A stretch of 64,000 nucleotides of DNA from Mauremys mutica (lineage: Eukaryota > Chordata > Testudines > Geoemydidae), in contig NC_059089.1 of NCBI RefSeq assembly GCF_020497125.1, positions 27,239,282-27,303,281 on the forward strand, written 5' to 3'. The notes beneath the pieces were generated by a model. It did not search any database and had not been told where the DNA came from. It saw nothing but the letters and a program-made list of their open reading frames with translations. Positions 1-11,630 of the stretch are shown here, piece by piece (position 1 is the first letter of the stretch; the number at the start of each line of letters is the position of its first letter). The translations under genes and the position numbers were made by a program.

Positions 1-1210
1 CAATTTTCCATAAGCATCACACTACACTTCTTGCATTCTTTTTTCTACTGGATCGCAGCCTTGTTTGTGCTGTTAGAAGGTGGTCCCAAATTAACCCCAG
101 AAATGTTTGCTGTGTGCTGACAACTTGGCATTCAAGGACTCACTGCCAAATCCAAGTTATTTTGTCTAGAAGAGTGTTACTGGACAATGTCAGCCAATGC
201 TTGTTTGTTGCTGGGAATGGTGTGTGTTGTCAGCCAAGCAATAGTGCAGGTCTCACTGAATCCAGCCTTCAGTACCGCCTCTTTAGGGTTTTTTGCTCTT
301 GGGGGGTGAGTTGCAGATCTGACTCTTGGGGAATCAGTTTAGATGGTCTCCAGGGTCACATAGGATGCCTAGGTTCTGGGTAGAAGTGATGCTTTCTGTG
401 GCTTTTTACATGCCTATGTCCTGGAATGCAAACAGACAGGATTTGGAATGGGTTTGTGTTGACGTATGGGATTATTAACCAAGTGTGCATACACAGAATA
501 TTACATTACATTTTCCTTTCCTGGATGGTGAGTATCTGCAGCTGAAATAGAGATTGAATAACAGCAGCGTATATTGCACATCCATAGCTGTTCTCTCCAA
601 ACCAAGTCTTTTTTGTTGGCTGTAATCCAAAGTGAGCCCTGTTCTGTCATCTGAAAAAGTGATGGTCAGAAGGCTTCAGCAGTCTTAATGTGACTTCGAT
701 CAATTTTGGCCATTAGTTGTATTATTTTGCTAGGCATTGTAGTAATTAGCTGTGTAAACTAATCTGTACTCCCAGACCTCTAACCCGCATTCTGTGTGGC
801 CTGGAACTAGTGTATGTGTCTTAAAATCTTATCTGGGGGCAAAGAGGCACTAGCAGCTATAGCCAACAGCAAGCTCCTCCACTTATCCCAAGATACATCT
901 CAAGCAGCCACTGAACTTACCTCTCTTAGTGCTGAGAAGCCAGCCCAGTAACCTGACCCTTGTTCTAGGAAATCACTGTAAACTCACAGTGGTGCTGATC
1001 AGTATTCATCATCCTGCTTCCTAGGTCCACCCACTGCAGAGCATTTTAAGCTGCAGTCCTGTATGGTTTTAAATAGCTAATTATTTCATAGCTGCCATCT
1101 GCTGGCCATGACAGAAGTTGCAATTCCAGTGTAGAGTTCACCCAAAGCAGTGTCTCTTTTTTTTTTTTTCATTGAAGTTCTTGTCCTGCTTTCAAACCCT
1201 ACCTCTCGTA

Positions 1211-2080
1211 GGGTATGGCTACACTTGCGAGTTGCAGCGCTGGTGGAGGCTTTCCAGCGCTGCAATTAGTAAGTGGCCACACCTGCAGGGCACTTCCAGC
1301 GCTGCAACTCCCTGGCTGCAGCGCTAGCCGTACACCTCACTCAGCATGGGGAATAAGGATTGCAGCGCTGGTGCTGCAGCGCTGGTCATCAAGTGTGGCC
1401 ACACACCAGCGCTGTTATTGGCCTCCAGGGTATAAGGGTGTATCCCAGAATGCTTTTAACTAAATTACTCCCTTTGTTTTGTTATGCAGCCTCTCTTTGT
1501 TTTGTTGTGAACCTCCGGAGTTGCTACCGGAGCTGCTCTATCGGAGCTGCTTATCAGCTCCTGTTTGCTGTGATCAATCTGTGAACAATCAAATGAGATC
1601 CTCCTCCCTGCGTGATTCACAGGGGTTGAGTGTTTGCGTTTTGCTTGACCAGCAGCCAGAAAAGGAGTCATTCACAGGGGTTGAGTGTTTGCTTTGCTTG
1701 AGAGAAATGGGGGAGGAGACAGAGGGGGGAAAGAGAGTATGTTGGATGCAGGCTGTTTGCAGTTAACAGTAAGGGGGTGGGAAAATTTTCTGATTTTGCA
1801 CAGTGTCGGTTCCAAAAATCCACTCTCCCCCCCCCCCTCCCCCGGTCCCTGTCACACTGCCCCACACCCCCCTCTTTTGAAAAGCACGTTGCTGCCACTT
1901 GAATGCTGGGATAGCTGCCCATAATTCATCACTCCCAACAGCGCTGCAAATGCTGCAAATGTGGCCACACTGCAGCGCTGGTAGCTGTGAGTGTGGCCAC
2001 ACACCAGCGCTGGCCCTGCACAGCTGGACGACCAGCGCTGCAACTACCAGCGCTGCAGATTTGTAAGTGTAGCCATACCC
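1211..2080. mobile_element. Non-autonomous DNA transposon with terminal inverted repeats (GOLGA1 intron)
   Basis: The left end GGGTATGGCTACACTTGCGA and the right end are imperfect inverted repeats of about 35 bp, both running into AGCGCTG-rich sequence. GCAGCGCTGG motifs recur many times in both arms. The 870-bp interior has no intact transposase. No clear target-site duplication is visible, so the superfamily (hAT or Harbinger-like) is unresolved. It ends about 130 bp before a GOLGA1 exon. Confidence 0.75.
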
Positions 2081-2208
2081 TAATGAGGGACCAGCATTGA
2101 CTGAGGTGGTGATACTCTGTAACCCTTTGGCTAAGCCACAAAGATTTTAGCATATGTGGGTTCTACATATTAACTGTTCCTGTTTACCTTCTTTTGTCCA
2201 TCTTCAAG

Positions 2209-5200
2209 GTTACAGATCTGATCTTACTGATAAAGGAAAAGGACCAGTTGATCAATGAAAAAACTGATGTGATTCTAAAAAAAGAGAAGGAGCTAAACCA
2301 ACTCAGTCAAGGTTAGACCAAAGGAGTCTCCTCATCCCAAACTCTTTCACTTTGGTAAAGTCTCTGTAGCTCAGGGATTGCTTGACTCTATACTTTCTAA
2401 CAGTGCTAGCATTTTTAATTGGAAAAGGTGCAGAGAAGAGCATCCAGAAATGACTCGGGGTACCAAATAGCTTCCATACAAGGAGAGATTAAAAAAGACT
2501 GGGACTGTCTTAGTAAAGAGATGATTGGGGTGGGGGATATGAGAGGTCTATAAAATCATGACTGGTGTGGAGAAAGTGAGTAAGGATGTGTTATTTACCC
2601 CTTCTCAACACAAGAACTAGGAGTCACCTGGTTAAAGCTCTGAGGCAGCTTGCATTGATGTTCAGTCCACATTGTATTTGCCTCCTGCATCACTGGAGAG
2701 GGGAAATAGGCCTGACGCTCTTCCGCTTGCCTTCTGTGCAACTCACTCTGTTTACAGAAAATTAATAGAAGCTGTTTTCTTCTGTGGAATGGCACTAACC
2801 ATGTCTGTCCTGATCCAGGTCATGAAGCTCTCGTGCTGCAAATGCACCTGTTGCAGTCTGAAATAGAAGCATGCAAGAGCCAAGCAGCAGAGAGGGAAGA
2901 AACAGCAGGAAAGCAGATCAGTGCTTTGAGGTTGAAGATGCAGGAGCAGCAAGAGCAGCTGTTGGCCAGTGGGAAAAATGTGAGTGAAGTTGCAGGGCAG
3001 CTTCCTCCAGTATTGTCAGGAAAACCACAATGTGCAGAGACTTTAGTTCACCCTGCTGTGCCTGAAAGCAAACAAAACCTCTCCATGGGATGTGACAGGC
3101 TTTGAATTGGTCACCTCATCAACCCACCTGCTGCCTTGAAACATCACCAGAGCTGTCTGTGTCTGTCACTGTGCACTTGGCCTAGAGCAGGGGTCGGCAA
3201 CCGGTGGCTCGCGGCTCGCCAGGGTAAGCACCCTGGCGGGCCGGCCCGGTTTGTTTATCTGCCGCGTCGGCAAGTTCGGCCGATCGCGGCTCCCACTGGC
3301 CGCGGTCCCAGGCCAATGCGGGAGGCAGGAAGCCGCGGCCAGAACATCCCTCGGCTCGCGCCGCTTCCTGCATTGGCCTGGGACCGCGAACCGCGGCCAG
3401 TGGGAGCCGCGATTGGCCGAACTTGCCGACGCGGCAGATAAACAAACCGGGCCGGCCCGCCAGGGTGCTTGGCCGGCCCGCCAGGGTGCTTACCCTGGCG
3501 AGCCGCGAGCCACCGGTTGCCGACCCCTGGACTAGAGGAACCCAATCCCCTTCAGTTTTTTTAAGTGTCCTATGAAAAGCAGCACCTCCATTAGACAGCT
3601 AGAGTGTCCCTTTGGGTGTCTGTCTCGGGTAGTTTCACAAATGAGATTGTCCTGCCCAAACTTACCATTTAAAAACACAGTGGAGCTTTATCTTTGGGCA
3701 GTAGCACCTGGCTGCCAAAGTTGTGGTCTCTGAGATTTGCTTTGCTCTTTACCTTTGAAGGTTTTCGCATTAGAAGCAGCAAGAGCCTTTAATAAGCACT
3801 TGTATCCTCCAGAAGACAGTGAGGTGGAACAAAACGGAGAGGTGGCAGCTGCAGACATCCTTCAACTTCAGAAAGACAATAGAGACTTGGAGCAGCAAAT
3901 TTCTGAGAAAAACAAGGTAACTGAAATATGGTGGAAATGGCTTTTCCACATTTGGCTCATGTGGCTTGCTTGTATTCCTGATTTGTCAGGCCTGCAAAAA
4001 AGCATGAAACTACAGGTAATATGTGACCTTAGGTACTAATGTCCTGCCCTCCTCCTGCAAATCCTGCTGCTGCCAAAGGATTTCCTGTCCCCTCCTACCT
4101 CGGGAACAGCTTCCCACACCATGGTTCACTGCTCTGCCTTCTTTCTTTAGACCCACTTCTTCTAAGAAGCCTCATTATTAAGTGATGACATCATATCTTG
4201 TACAACACAAAGCATAGAATACAGTGCTGGAAGGACAAGATATATGGGGGAAGAAGTTACCTTATATTAGAATAAGGGGTTAAAAAAATTTCATATAGTG
4301 TGCCTCTTATGGAAGAAGTGGCTCTTCAAAGTGGGGATTGACCCACTGGCTTTAAGGGGATCGTTCCAGGCCTAGGACCTGTCTCCATATCTCCTTGTGC
4401 ATGCACAGTTATCCACTGTAGCTTAGCTCTCTGCAGTCTTATGGAGCCATATAAATAACAGAAAATCCTGCTTCAGTGTCTGAAAAGGTTCAGAATCTGA
4501 TGCAGTATCTTTCCCCTTGTTGCAGCCATGTTCCCTTTGTTTTCTGTTAACCTCATATTCTATCTCTATAATGTTGTCACATTAATCTGCACCAGGAATT
4601 TAAGTATAGTCTCCTCATCCCATTCCTGCTGCACTGTGTGGCTGAAAGAGCAGAGTATTCAGGCTTGTCAGATAACCCTTCTCCAGAGCCATTAACTTTG
4701 TTCAATGTCTGCCCCATTAGCTAAACTTTGTGGGGTTTTTTCCATTTGAAACTTGTAGGTCTGAGCGTATTCAAATATGAAGCTTCCATGTTAAGTTAAT
4801 ATTAGTTTATCTGTCTTGTGTGTGTGTAGATGATAAAACAGTTACAGCAGAGAATGGCAGAGCTCAAAAAGACCCTGCAGAAAGAGCTGGTAAGTTTTTT
4901 GCCTTTCCAACCACCTGATGTTGACAAGGTAAGGTACTCATGCTGCCAGTTTTTAAAAACTTGCTGCCATCTGGATAGTAAACCCTTTGGGGTAGGGACT
5001 GTCTTCGTATATGTTTACAGAGTGCCCAGCAAAACGAATCCCCAGTCTGGGGATATAAATATTCATTAATCCCACAGATGCTCTAAGTGGTGTTAGTCAG
5101 GATGTGAATACTGTGTCAGTCAATAACTTCAGCACAAGTAAGTAAATATGCCAGCCCTGATCTCCTTTTGCACCTAGGGGAAATCCAAGATAGCAGCCAG

Positions 5201-8200
5201 AGCTAGTGTGGCCAGGTCACTGCAGCTCCTCTGATGTAAGCGCGAGGGTTGGTTCATTGCACTTTGCAGTAATCTTTGTTCATCTCTGGAAACCTGCACT
5301 AGAAAACAAGAGATGATGTATTTCTTCATAGACTCTTCCTTGCTCTCACTTCACAGTGAATAAAAGGAGGCAGAACAGGGTTTGGGCACATCTTGGTTTT
5401 TTCTTTTGCTTGATAGTTACTGTGGGTTATAGAAGTCCTGGCTCCAGGGTGACTGAGGATTCCCTGATGCTTCCTCCTTGGAGAGGGAAGCATTGAGATT
5501 TAATTGCTATTTAGCTGCCTCTGCAGGTCAATCTCACAGTCTTAGTGGTGTCCATCTTTAGGAAAGACTCTCCCCTGCAATCCTAGGTAGAGGGAGGGGA
5601 GGGATAGAGGGGATGAAATGGTGAGCCCTGTCTCAATCAGCATTAGACCAACTTGGTGCAGTCATCTAAGAAGTCATTATTAAATTTTATAACATACCCA
5701 CCTTTAAAGGTTTTAAACGCCCTTTTGTTAGGATTGGATGGCTCTGGAGTTGATAATGGGATACAGAGCCATCCCTGCTACAATACCAGTGCAAATCCTG
5801 CTCAGGTTAGAGGCAACACTCTTTGGTTTAGGTCCAGTTCCAGAAGTGGTTTGTGTGATGTAGACACCATTAGCAGCTTCTGTGCTGGCAGTCTGGGTAG
5901 GGGGACCAAGGATTTAATGGATATGGAGACAATCACCATCTTCTCCCTACAAGTGGCTGTTTCAGGGTAAGGTGAGGAGAAGCTTTTGCTCGAGTGTTCC
6001 TGCCTGGCTATACCTGTCCTGTGGATAGAGGACTTCAGTCTCCAGTGCTATCAGGATAGCACTTTCCTCCAGTACTAAATTCATACCACTTCTAAGTATA
6101 AAATGGTTTTTCCTTTTCAGAAAATAAGGCCTGACAACGAGATCCCTGAAGTACGTGAGAAACCAAATTCTGAAGTGCCTAATGCTGCAATGACTGTCAC
6201 AAACAACTCTGATTTGAATGACTCCCGGGAGATCAACTTTGAATACCTTAAACATGTTGTACTAAAGTTCATGTCCTGCCGAGAATCTGAGGTAAAGACT
6301 TGTTCTCACATCTAAGTTTGACTCACTCATGCTTACTAATAAACACAAATTCCAACTGTAATTAAGATCTAGAAAGAGATCTGCAACTGCACGGTGTTAT
6401 GTTTAACTGCTTTAGTGTTTGAAGCACCAGCTGCATGCTGGTGTCCTGCTGATCTGGTAAGATTCATCCATTTAAAATATTAGTAGAGAGTCTGAACAGA
6501 CGCTCAACACTAAAGATACATTAAGATATGTGTATGTCTCCATCCTGCCTATACACCAGCCTAGTTAATCCTAGGAACTACTCAGGGTTGTTGTCAGATG
6601 CTACCGGTGTGGTGCTCTGTCCTCTCCTTGTTGGTATCACTTGGCTGCGTGCGTGTGTTCCCTCTATGTGCTGCCCCAGCTCTGCAGATAGCTGACCCAG
6701 CAGATCCAAAGAGAACCCCCAATAACCACAGAGTCTAGTAAGGTATGAAGGCACGTCGGCCAGGTTTATTGTCGAAGAAAAGCACAGTCTCCAGCTCCCT
6801 GGCAAACGTAGTCCAAGGTGCTGCTAAAATACAGCTAGCCAGTACATATGTACTCCTTGACAATGGACTCAGCTCAGTCAGTGGCGGGACTTTCCACTGC
6901 CCCCTCGGCTGGACAAAGACACTGCCCCAGGGATGCATTCTTATACACAGGTGCAAACAAGTTACACATCACACCTGACGTATTGAGGTGCAACCCCTTT
7001 ACGTAGTAAGGTGCCGCCTCTCACCTTGTACATGTTGGTTCGATCAAAACAACTCTATCCATCATATTACCCTTTTGCCCGTCATTGGGATGGGCCAGCC
7101 TGTTCTTTGTTATCTGTGTGGAATGTGCAAGTATGTGAATGTTCTGATATCTAGTGTTCAGTACCTTTTAGGTACATATCTTCTTGCAGCATCAGCCCTT
7201 TCCTTGCCAGCTTCTGTGAGCAGGGCCTGCCTCTGGCTCACAGCTTAACTCTGCTTTATGTTAGCAAAGTCTTGATCATTACTTTAGTTTAGGCCTCATA
7301 CCGGTCCTCTGATACCAAGGTTTATATCTTAGGGCCTCCTCTTACTACAAGGGTTACCATGGGAACCAAGTCCATTCTTCATTCAAATAAACCAGGTAAA
7401 TTAAGTGCTTCCCCCCAAACTATGCAAACCACAACAGAGACTGGAGAATCAAGAAAAGCTACCTGCCAAACACACAGGAAGTGAGCTGACACAATCCACA
7501 CCTGTGAATGGGATAGGATACAGAGGCTTCATACCAAACCTGCACAGATCCTCAGTGCTACCCCATAATCCCAGAGTGCACCTAGAGAGCTGGGAGTTTT
7601 GCAAAATGCCAACAAATCTGTTTTTCTTTCAGGCATTCCACCTAATTAAAGCTGTGTCTGTGTTACTTAACTTTTCACAAGAGGAAGAAAATATGCTCAA
7701 AGAAACATTGGAATACAAGGTAAGATTTGTTTTTTTGTGTCCTCTCCTAGATGTCCCGCAACATATTTCCCAGATTTTAGGTTCTGTATCTAATGACAAT
7801 CGCTGTTTTCATGCAATTAGCAGACCCGTGTGTTTACAAACATTTAAACATGCTTAGAGCAGATAAATTACATATTGATTAAACAAGAACATGCCTTTTG
7901 ATAGTTTGCCATTTTATCCTCTTGCTGGCAATTGTCATTTTTATTTTCTATCAGCTGAGCCCCAGTCAGCTTCCTGTTTTTTGTACCTGAATCTCATTTA
8001 ATAATGACCCACTACCACCCCACAGATGATTTGTGCTCTTTAATCTCTGTTTATTGTAGTCTCTGCTCTTTTTCTCATGTGGTAGTGATCACTGGCTGCT
8101 GTACCCAAGGGCATAGCGAGCTGCAATTTGCATTACATGGTTATTTGTGATTCATACTCACTCTATTTCTGCTCACAATGATAAATTCTTCTCTGTAGTG

Positions 8201-9106
8201 TTGCTGGAAGTGATGTATAAGACAGCAAAGGCAAGTACAGGACAACTTTCCCATGCACCAGAAAAGTACTAAGGGCAGCAGTGGGGGCTAGTGGACTCAG
8301 TATTGGGTAGGATGCTAGTAGCTCCTTAGTTCTAATCCTGGCTCCCAGAGGAAGTGCTCAGAGCAGGGAGCAGAGTCAGAATTCTTGCGTTCTACTCTTG
8401 CCTTTGCCATGGATTTGCTGTGTGACCATGGAAGTTGCATAACCTGTTTCTGCTTGTTTTCCATTATGTAAAATGAGAATTCTCACAGAGGGGCATAAGG
8501 GGGATTCTACTAATGGATGTTTGGAAAGGGCTAGGTGGTGTTACCCCAAGGCCCACTGGTCTCATTGTCTCTTCCTACTTGGATCAACACAGTTAAGTTA
8601 CCCATGTTCAGACTAGATATCTGAGTATACAGGAGGGATAATACGGGGTGCTGTTTCACAGTGGGTATTTTACATTTGACTTTAATCAGGGTTTTGTGAT
8701 TACAAATTAAACTGTATGAAGCTAAAGGAACGTTCAGTTGAAATAATTTAAACAAATAATCCTGTTATACATAAATTTAGCTGATTATGAAAGCAGAAGG
8801 AATATGTGCTGTTTAGACTATGAAAATCAGTGAAACCAGTTTCAATTTCATTCTTAGTTCTGAGGTGTGTGGGACACACAAATACTTTTCTGTTGCTTAT
8901 GTTGTATAAATGCTTGTGTTTTTTACCAAATCATGGGGGCGCGCATGGGCTTGATGTCCCTTGTTAAATCCTCAGGATTTAAAAGAAGAGTCTAGGTTAA
9001 TGTGTATTGTGCTTTCCCATGCCAGATGTCGTGGTTTGGGTCAAAGCCATCTCCCAAAGGCAGTATCCGGCCATCTATCTCGAATCCCAGGACAGCATGG
9101 TCTTAA
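2209..9106 (+). CDS. GOLGA1: GOLGA1 (golgin-97), C-terminal seven coding exons; 5' part lies outside the window
   Basis: Golgin-97 is a long coiled-coil tether of the trans-Golgi network, recruited by Arl1-GTP through its C-terminal GRIP domain. Coding exons read 2209-2311, 2819-2979, 3761-3916, 4830-4889, 6121-6291, 7633-7719 and 9026-9106. All have AG/GT borders and compatible phases, giving 272 residues plus a TAA stop. The first four exons encode Glu/Lys/Gln-rich coiled coil. The GRIP domain spans two exons: it starts at [14 protein letters not shown], with the tyrosine known in the family to contact Arl1, and continues with [15 protein letters not shown]. The last exon gives the conserved tail [19 protein letters not shown]. 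Human golgin-97 is about 767 residues, so roughly the last third is visible. Upstream exons must lie to the left. Identification is from family knowledge and is very secure; the first visible exon could be preceded by small ones I missed. Confidence 0.95.
2420..2640 (+). mobile_element. CR1 LINE fragment (sense)
   Basis: The sequence resembles the end of CR1 ORF2/3' region: GGTGCAGAGAAGAGCATCC followed by AGGTCTATAAAATCATGACT. The second block recurs near 33850 in the window. It lies in the intron just before a GOLGA1 exon. Confidence 0.65.
3188..3529. mobile_element. Foldback hAT element with near-perfect palindrome and 8-bp target duplication
   Basis: The two ends CAGGGGTCGGCAACCGGTGG and its reverse complement are typical hAT termini. 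Arms of about 160 bp fold back almost completely. Flanks GCCTAGAG (3180-3187) and GACTAGAG (3530-3537) form an 8-bp target duplication with one change. The right arm carries a local tandem duplication of the GGCCGGCCCGCCAGGGTGCT unit. ORFs across it are artefacts. Confidence 0.92.
6589..7349 (-). mobile_element. Solo LTR of an endogenous retrovirus, antisense in a GOLGA1 intron
   Basis: A 761-bp element whose - strand starts TGTAGTAAG and ends GACAACA. It is flanked by a perfect 5-bp duplication AGGGT (6584-6588 and 7350-7354). The - strand has a TATAAG box near 6940-6945 and AATAAA at 6765-6770, about 170 bp apart, as expected for U3-R. No internal retroviral genes are adjacent, so it is a solo LTR. 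It separates the two exons that encode the GRIP domain. Confidence 0.88.
8300..8490 (+). repeat. MIR-like SINE fragment (GOLGA1 intron)
   Basis: A decayed match to the MIR core and tail: TTGCTGTGTGACCATGGAAG followed by CTGCTTGTTTTCCATTATG and AAAATGAGAAT. Recognised by pattern only. Confidence 0.55.
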
Positions 9107-11630
9107 GGGAACTGGAAAACGGGCAATCAGCATCTAGCCTCTTTTTTTCTGTGAAAAGGACACTTCACACACTAGTTCAGGTGTGTCTTAATCACTGTCA
9201 TTGCAGTATTTTGTACAAGAATTTTGACTAATTGTTTACAAAGATATATTGTACAAGCAGCATCCTTCACTGCAAATTGAAATTTTCTCTGTGGGGTGGA
9301 TTCAGGGACTCTGTCTCAATGGCCTGTTAGCTGTGTAACAGCTATCTCCTTATGCTCATAAATCCTGTGTCTTGGCATCAAAGGGTTATATTAATTTCAC
9401 TAAACATTGGTAGCGGTTCAGGATTTTGACATTTACATTTGTCATGATGGGGGATCCCAGCTTCTGTTGTAATGAAATACTCTAGTTCCATAACTCTCTA
9501 GGTACATCCTGTAAAGCTTCCCTTTCCTATTGGGCACAGGTGGCAATGAAGGGGTGTTTGCTGGTGGTACTGTGTTCAATTCCTGACCGTTCTAAAAGCT
9601 TTTTGGAGAACACGAACAAGAGGTATAACCAAAAACAAAGTCTTGCCTTGTTATACTGACCTAACTTGTTAGCATTTGTTCATATCACTGTGTAAATTTT
9701 ACAGTGCATATATCCTGGCCTGCGGTCATGAAAACTGCACAGATGACATTTATTTAATTTTCAGAGAGCACAACTTTAAGGTTGTCTGATTTTTACTTTT
9801 CTTAAAGAAAAAATTAATATTTAAAATGGTCTTAATTATAGTACCTAATACTCAGTCGCCTTTTAAACTAATGTACTAGTCTGTATCATAGGTTGTTAGT
9901 GTTGGGAAGAGAGGTAGTAAACCATTTTAAATACTTTTTAAAGCTGAATTACAGTTTATTGTAAGCATAATTAAAAGAAGAGTTCCAGAGTCCTTATTGA
10001 AAGGAAAAAAATCTTAGCAATACAAAGGGCAAAGAACGTCAGTATAATACCTTTTGATTTTCTTCTTTACAAGTTTGCTAGCAGCAGACTTCTTTAACAT
10101 CTGCTTCCCTCTAAAGCAGTATTGACTGGATCTGTTTCAGACTTTACATTTACCTGCAACTAAATTTGCTTTGATTTTAAGGTTTTCGCGGGGGGGAGGC
10201 TTATTAGCTTTTTCCTGTCCTACTATTCTTTAGTTGGAACATGTTAGTCTTTTTAATGTAAAGGCAGAATTCAGCTTGTATGCAGCAGATTGTGGCTTGA
10301 ATACTATGAACTTCCCTGGAGAGGAAGGACAGACTAAGCCGTCATCTGCCATACAGAGCTGGAGTAGAATTTTGCCCTTAGTCACTAACTACAAACTACA
10401 TTAAAAATTGGAAGCAGCAATTTGTCTGGGTTTGTTTAAAAAAACTACATAGAAAATATGGAACTTAAACAGGCAGCAAGTTGCACACAGGCTCTTGGCT
10501 ATTGCTGAATAACAGTATTTTTATCAAATACATCTTAATGAAAATTCAACATCTACATAAGAGAATTTTAGACCAAATGTTTCTTTATGGTAAGACATTC
10601 ATAGTCACTGTAGTATTTTGACCTTACTGAGGGTGTACGAGTTGGCCTGTACTAGTAGGAGTAATGTTTAAAAGGAGTTTTATAAATCTTGTGGAATGAA
10701 TCACGTTACCCTTCTATTAGGGAAGAATAGCACCAAGATTTTCAGTAGACAGGCTCTGGCCTTATACTTAAGTAAACACCTTTTAATGGCTTTAGCTTCA
10801 TCTACAGCATTACTCTCAGTGGAGGGGCTCAAGGGCTGCCTTTACCCCAGTTAACTTACAATAACATACAAATGTGTTAAGATTCGTTAAATTTTCTAAT
10901 ATGAAAGCACAAGGGGCAGAGATTTTCATCCATTATTCTTCCCTCTCCAAATGGAGAAATGAGGAATATGCCTGTGTGCTTAGTGCTAAAACATTCATTT
11001 TACTGTGATTATAAAAATTACTTTAGGATGAATGGCACCTTTCCATAAGATATCAAAGGAATTCAGACATTCAATTGCAATAGAGACCCTTGCGAATGTC
11101 TCTTGATGACAGTGGATCTAGGGCAGCTAAGTTCAAGTATGGTGATGCCCATCCTACTGTTCTTGTCCACCAGTGACTACCAGCATGCTGCCAGGGACTT
11201 AGGTAGAAGCTGGTTTGAGTTGTTCCTTAATCTGCTATGGGTTGCTGTTTAACATGAAGGAAAGCAGTCTCCTCAACTGGTTAGGGGGGATCAGTGTAAG
11301 TTTCTCTAGCATACAGCTCACCCTATCTGTTGAATAGCATAACTTCACTTTGATCCTAAAGGTCCTTAATTTGCCCTGAGTTAGTTTTCCTGTGTTGAAT
11401 TTTCTTTAACTATCACAGCACGAATAATCTATGGTGTATATATTAACAATTAATGTACTTTTCCTTCTGTAGATGCTCCTAGGGTGTATATATAATCCTT
11501 TCTATGAAATCTGCCAGTGGATTTTAATCTATTCCTTTTGCGTTGTAAATATGGATTGTATTATAGAACTCTGAAACAATTGGAGAACTAATTTGTGGTG
11601 CAATATTTTTGATTAAAACTCTGGACTTCC
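9107..11630 (+). other. GOLGA1: Probable GOLGA1 3' UTR
   Basis: AT-rich, stop-rich sequence without recognisable interspersed repeats follows the GOLGA1 stop codon for about 2.5 kb, in keeping with a long 3' UTR. An ATTAAA hexamer at 11612-11617 is a plausible cleavage signal because it follows a T-rich stretch. The boundary is an inference; nearer hexamers, for example around 9970, could also be used. Confidence 0.45.
11612..11617 (+). terminator. GOLGA1: Candidate GOLGA1 polyadenylation signal (ATTAAA)
   Basis: An ATTAAA hexamer about 2.5 kb after the stop codon, with T-rich sequence around it. No transcript evidence is available, so this is only a candidate. Confidence 0.35.

Noticed and set aside
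3136..3545. Four ORFs on both strands, 87-101 codons
   Set aside because: All lie in the palindromic hAT element and mirror each other.
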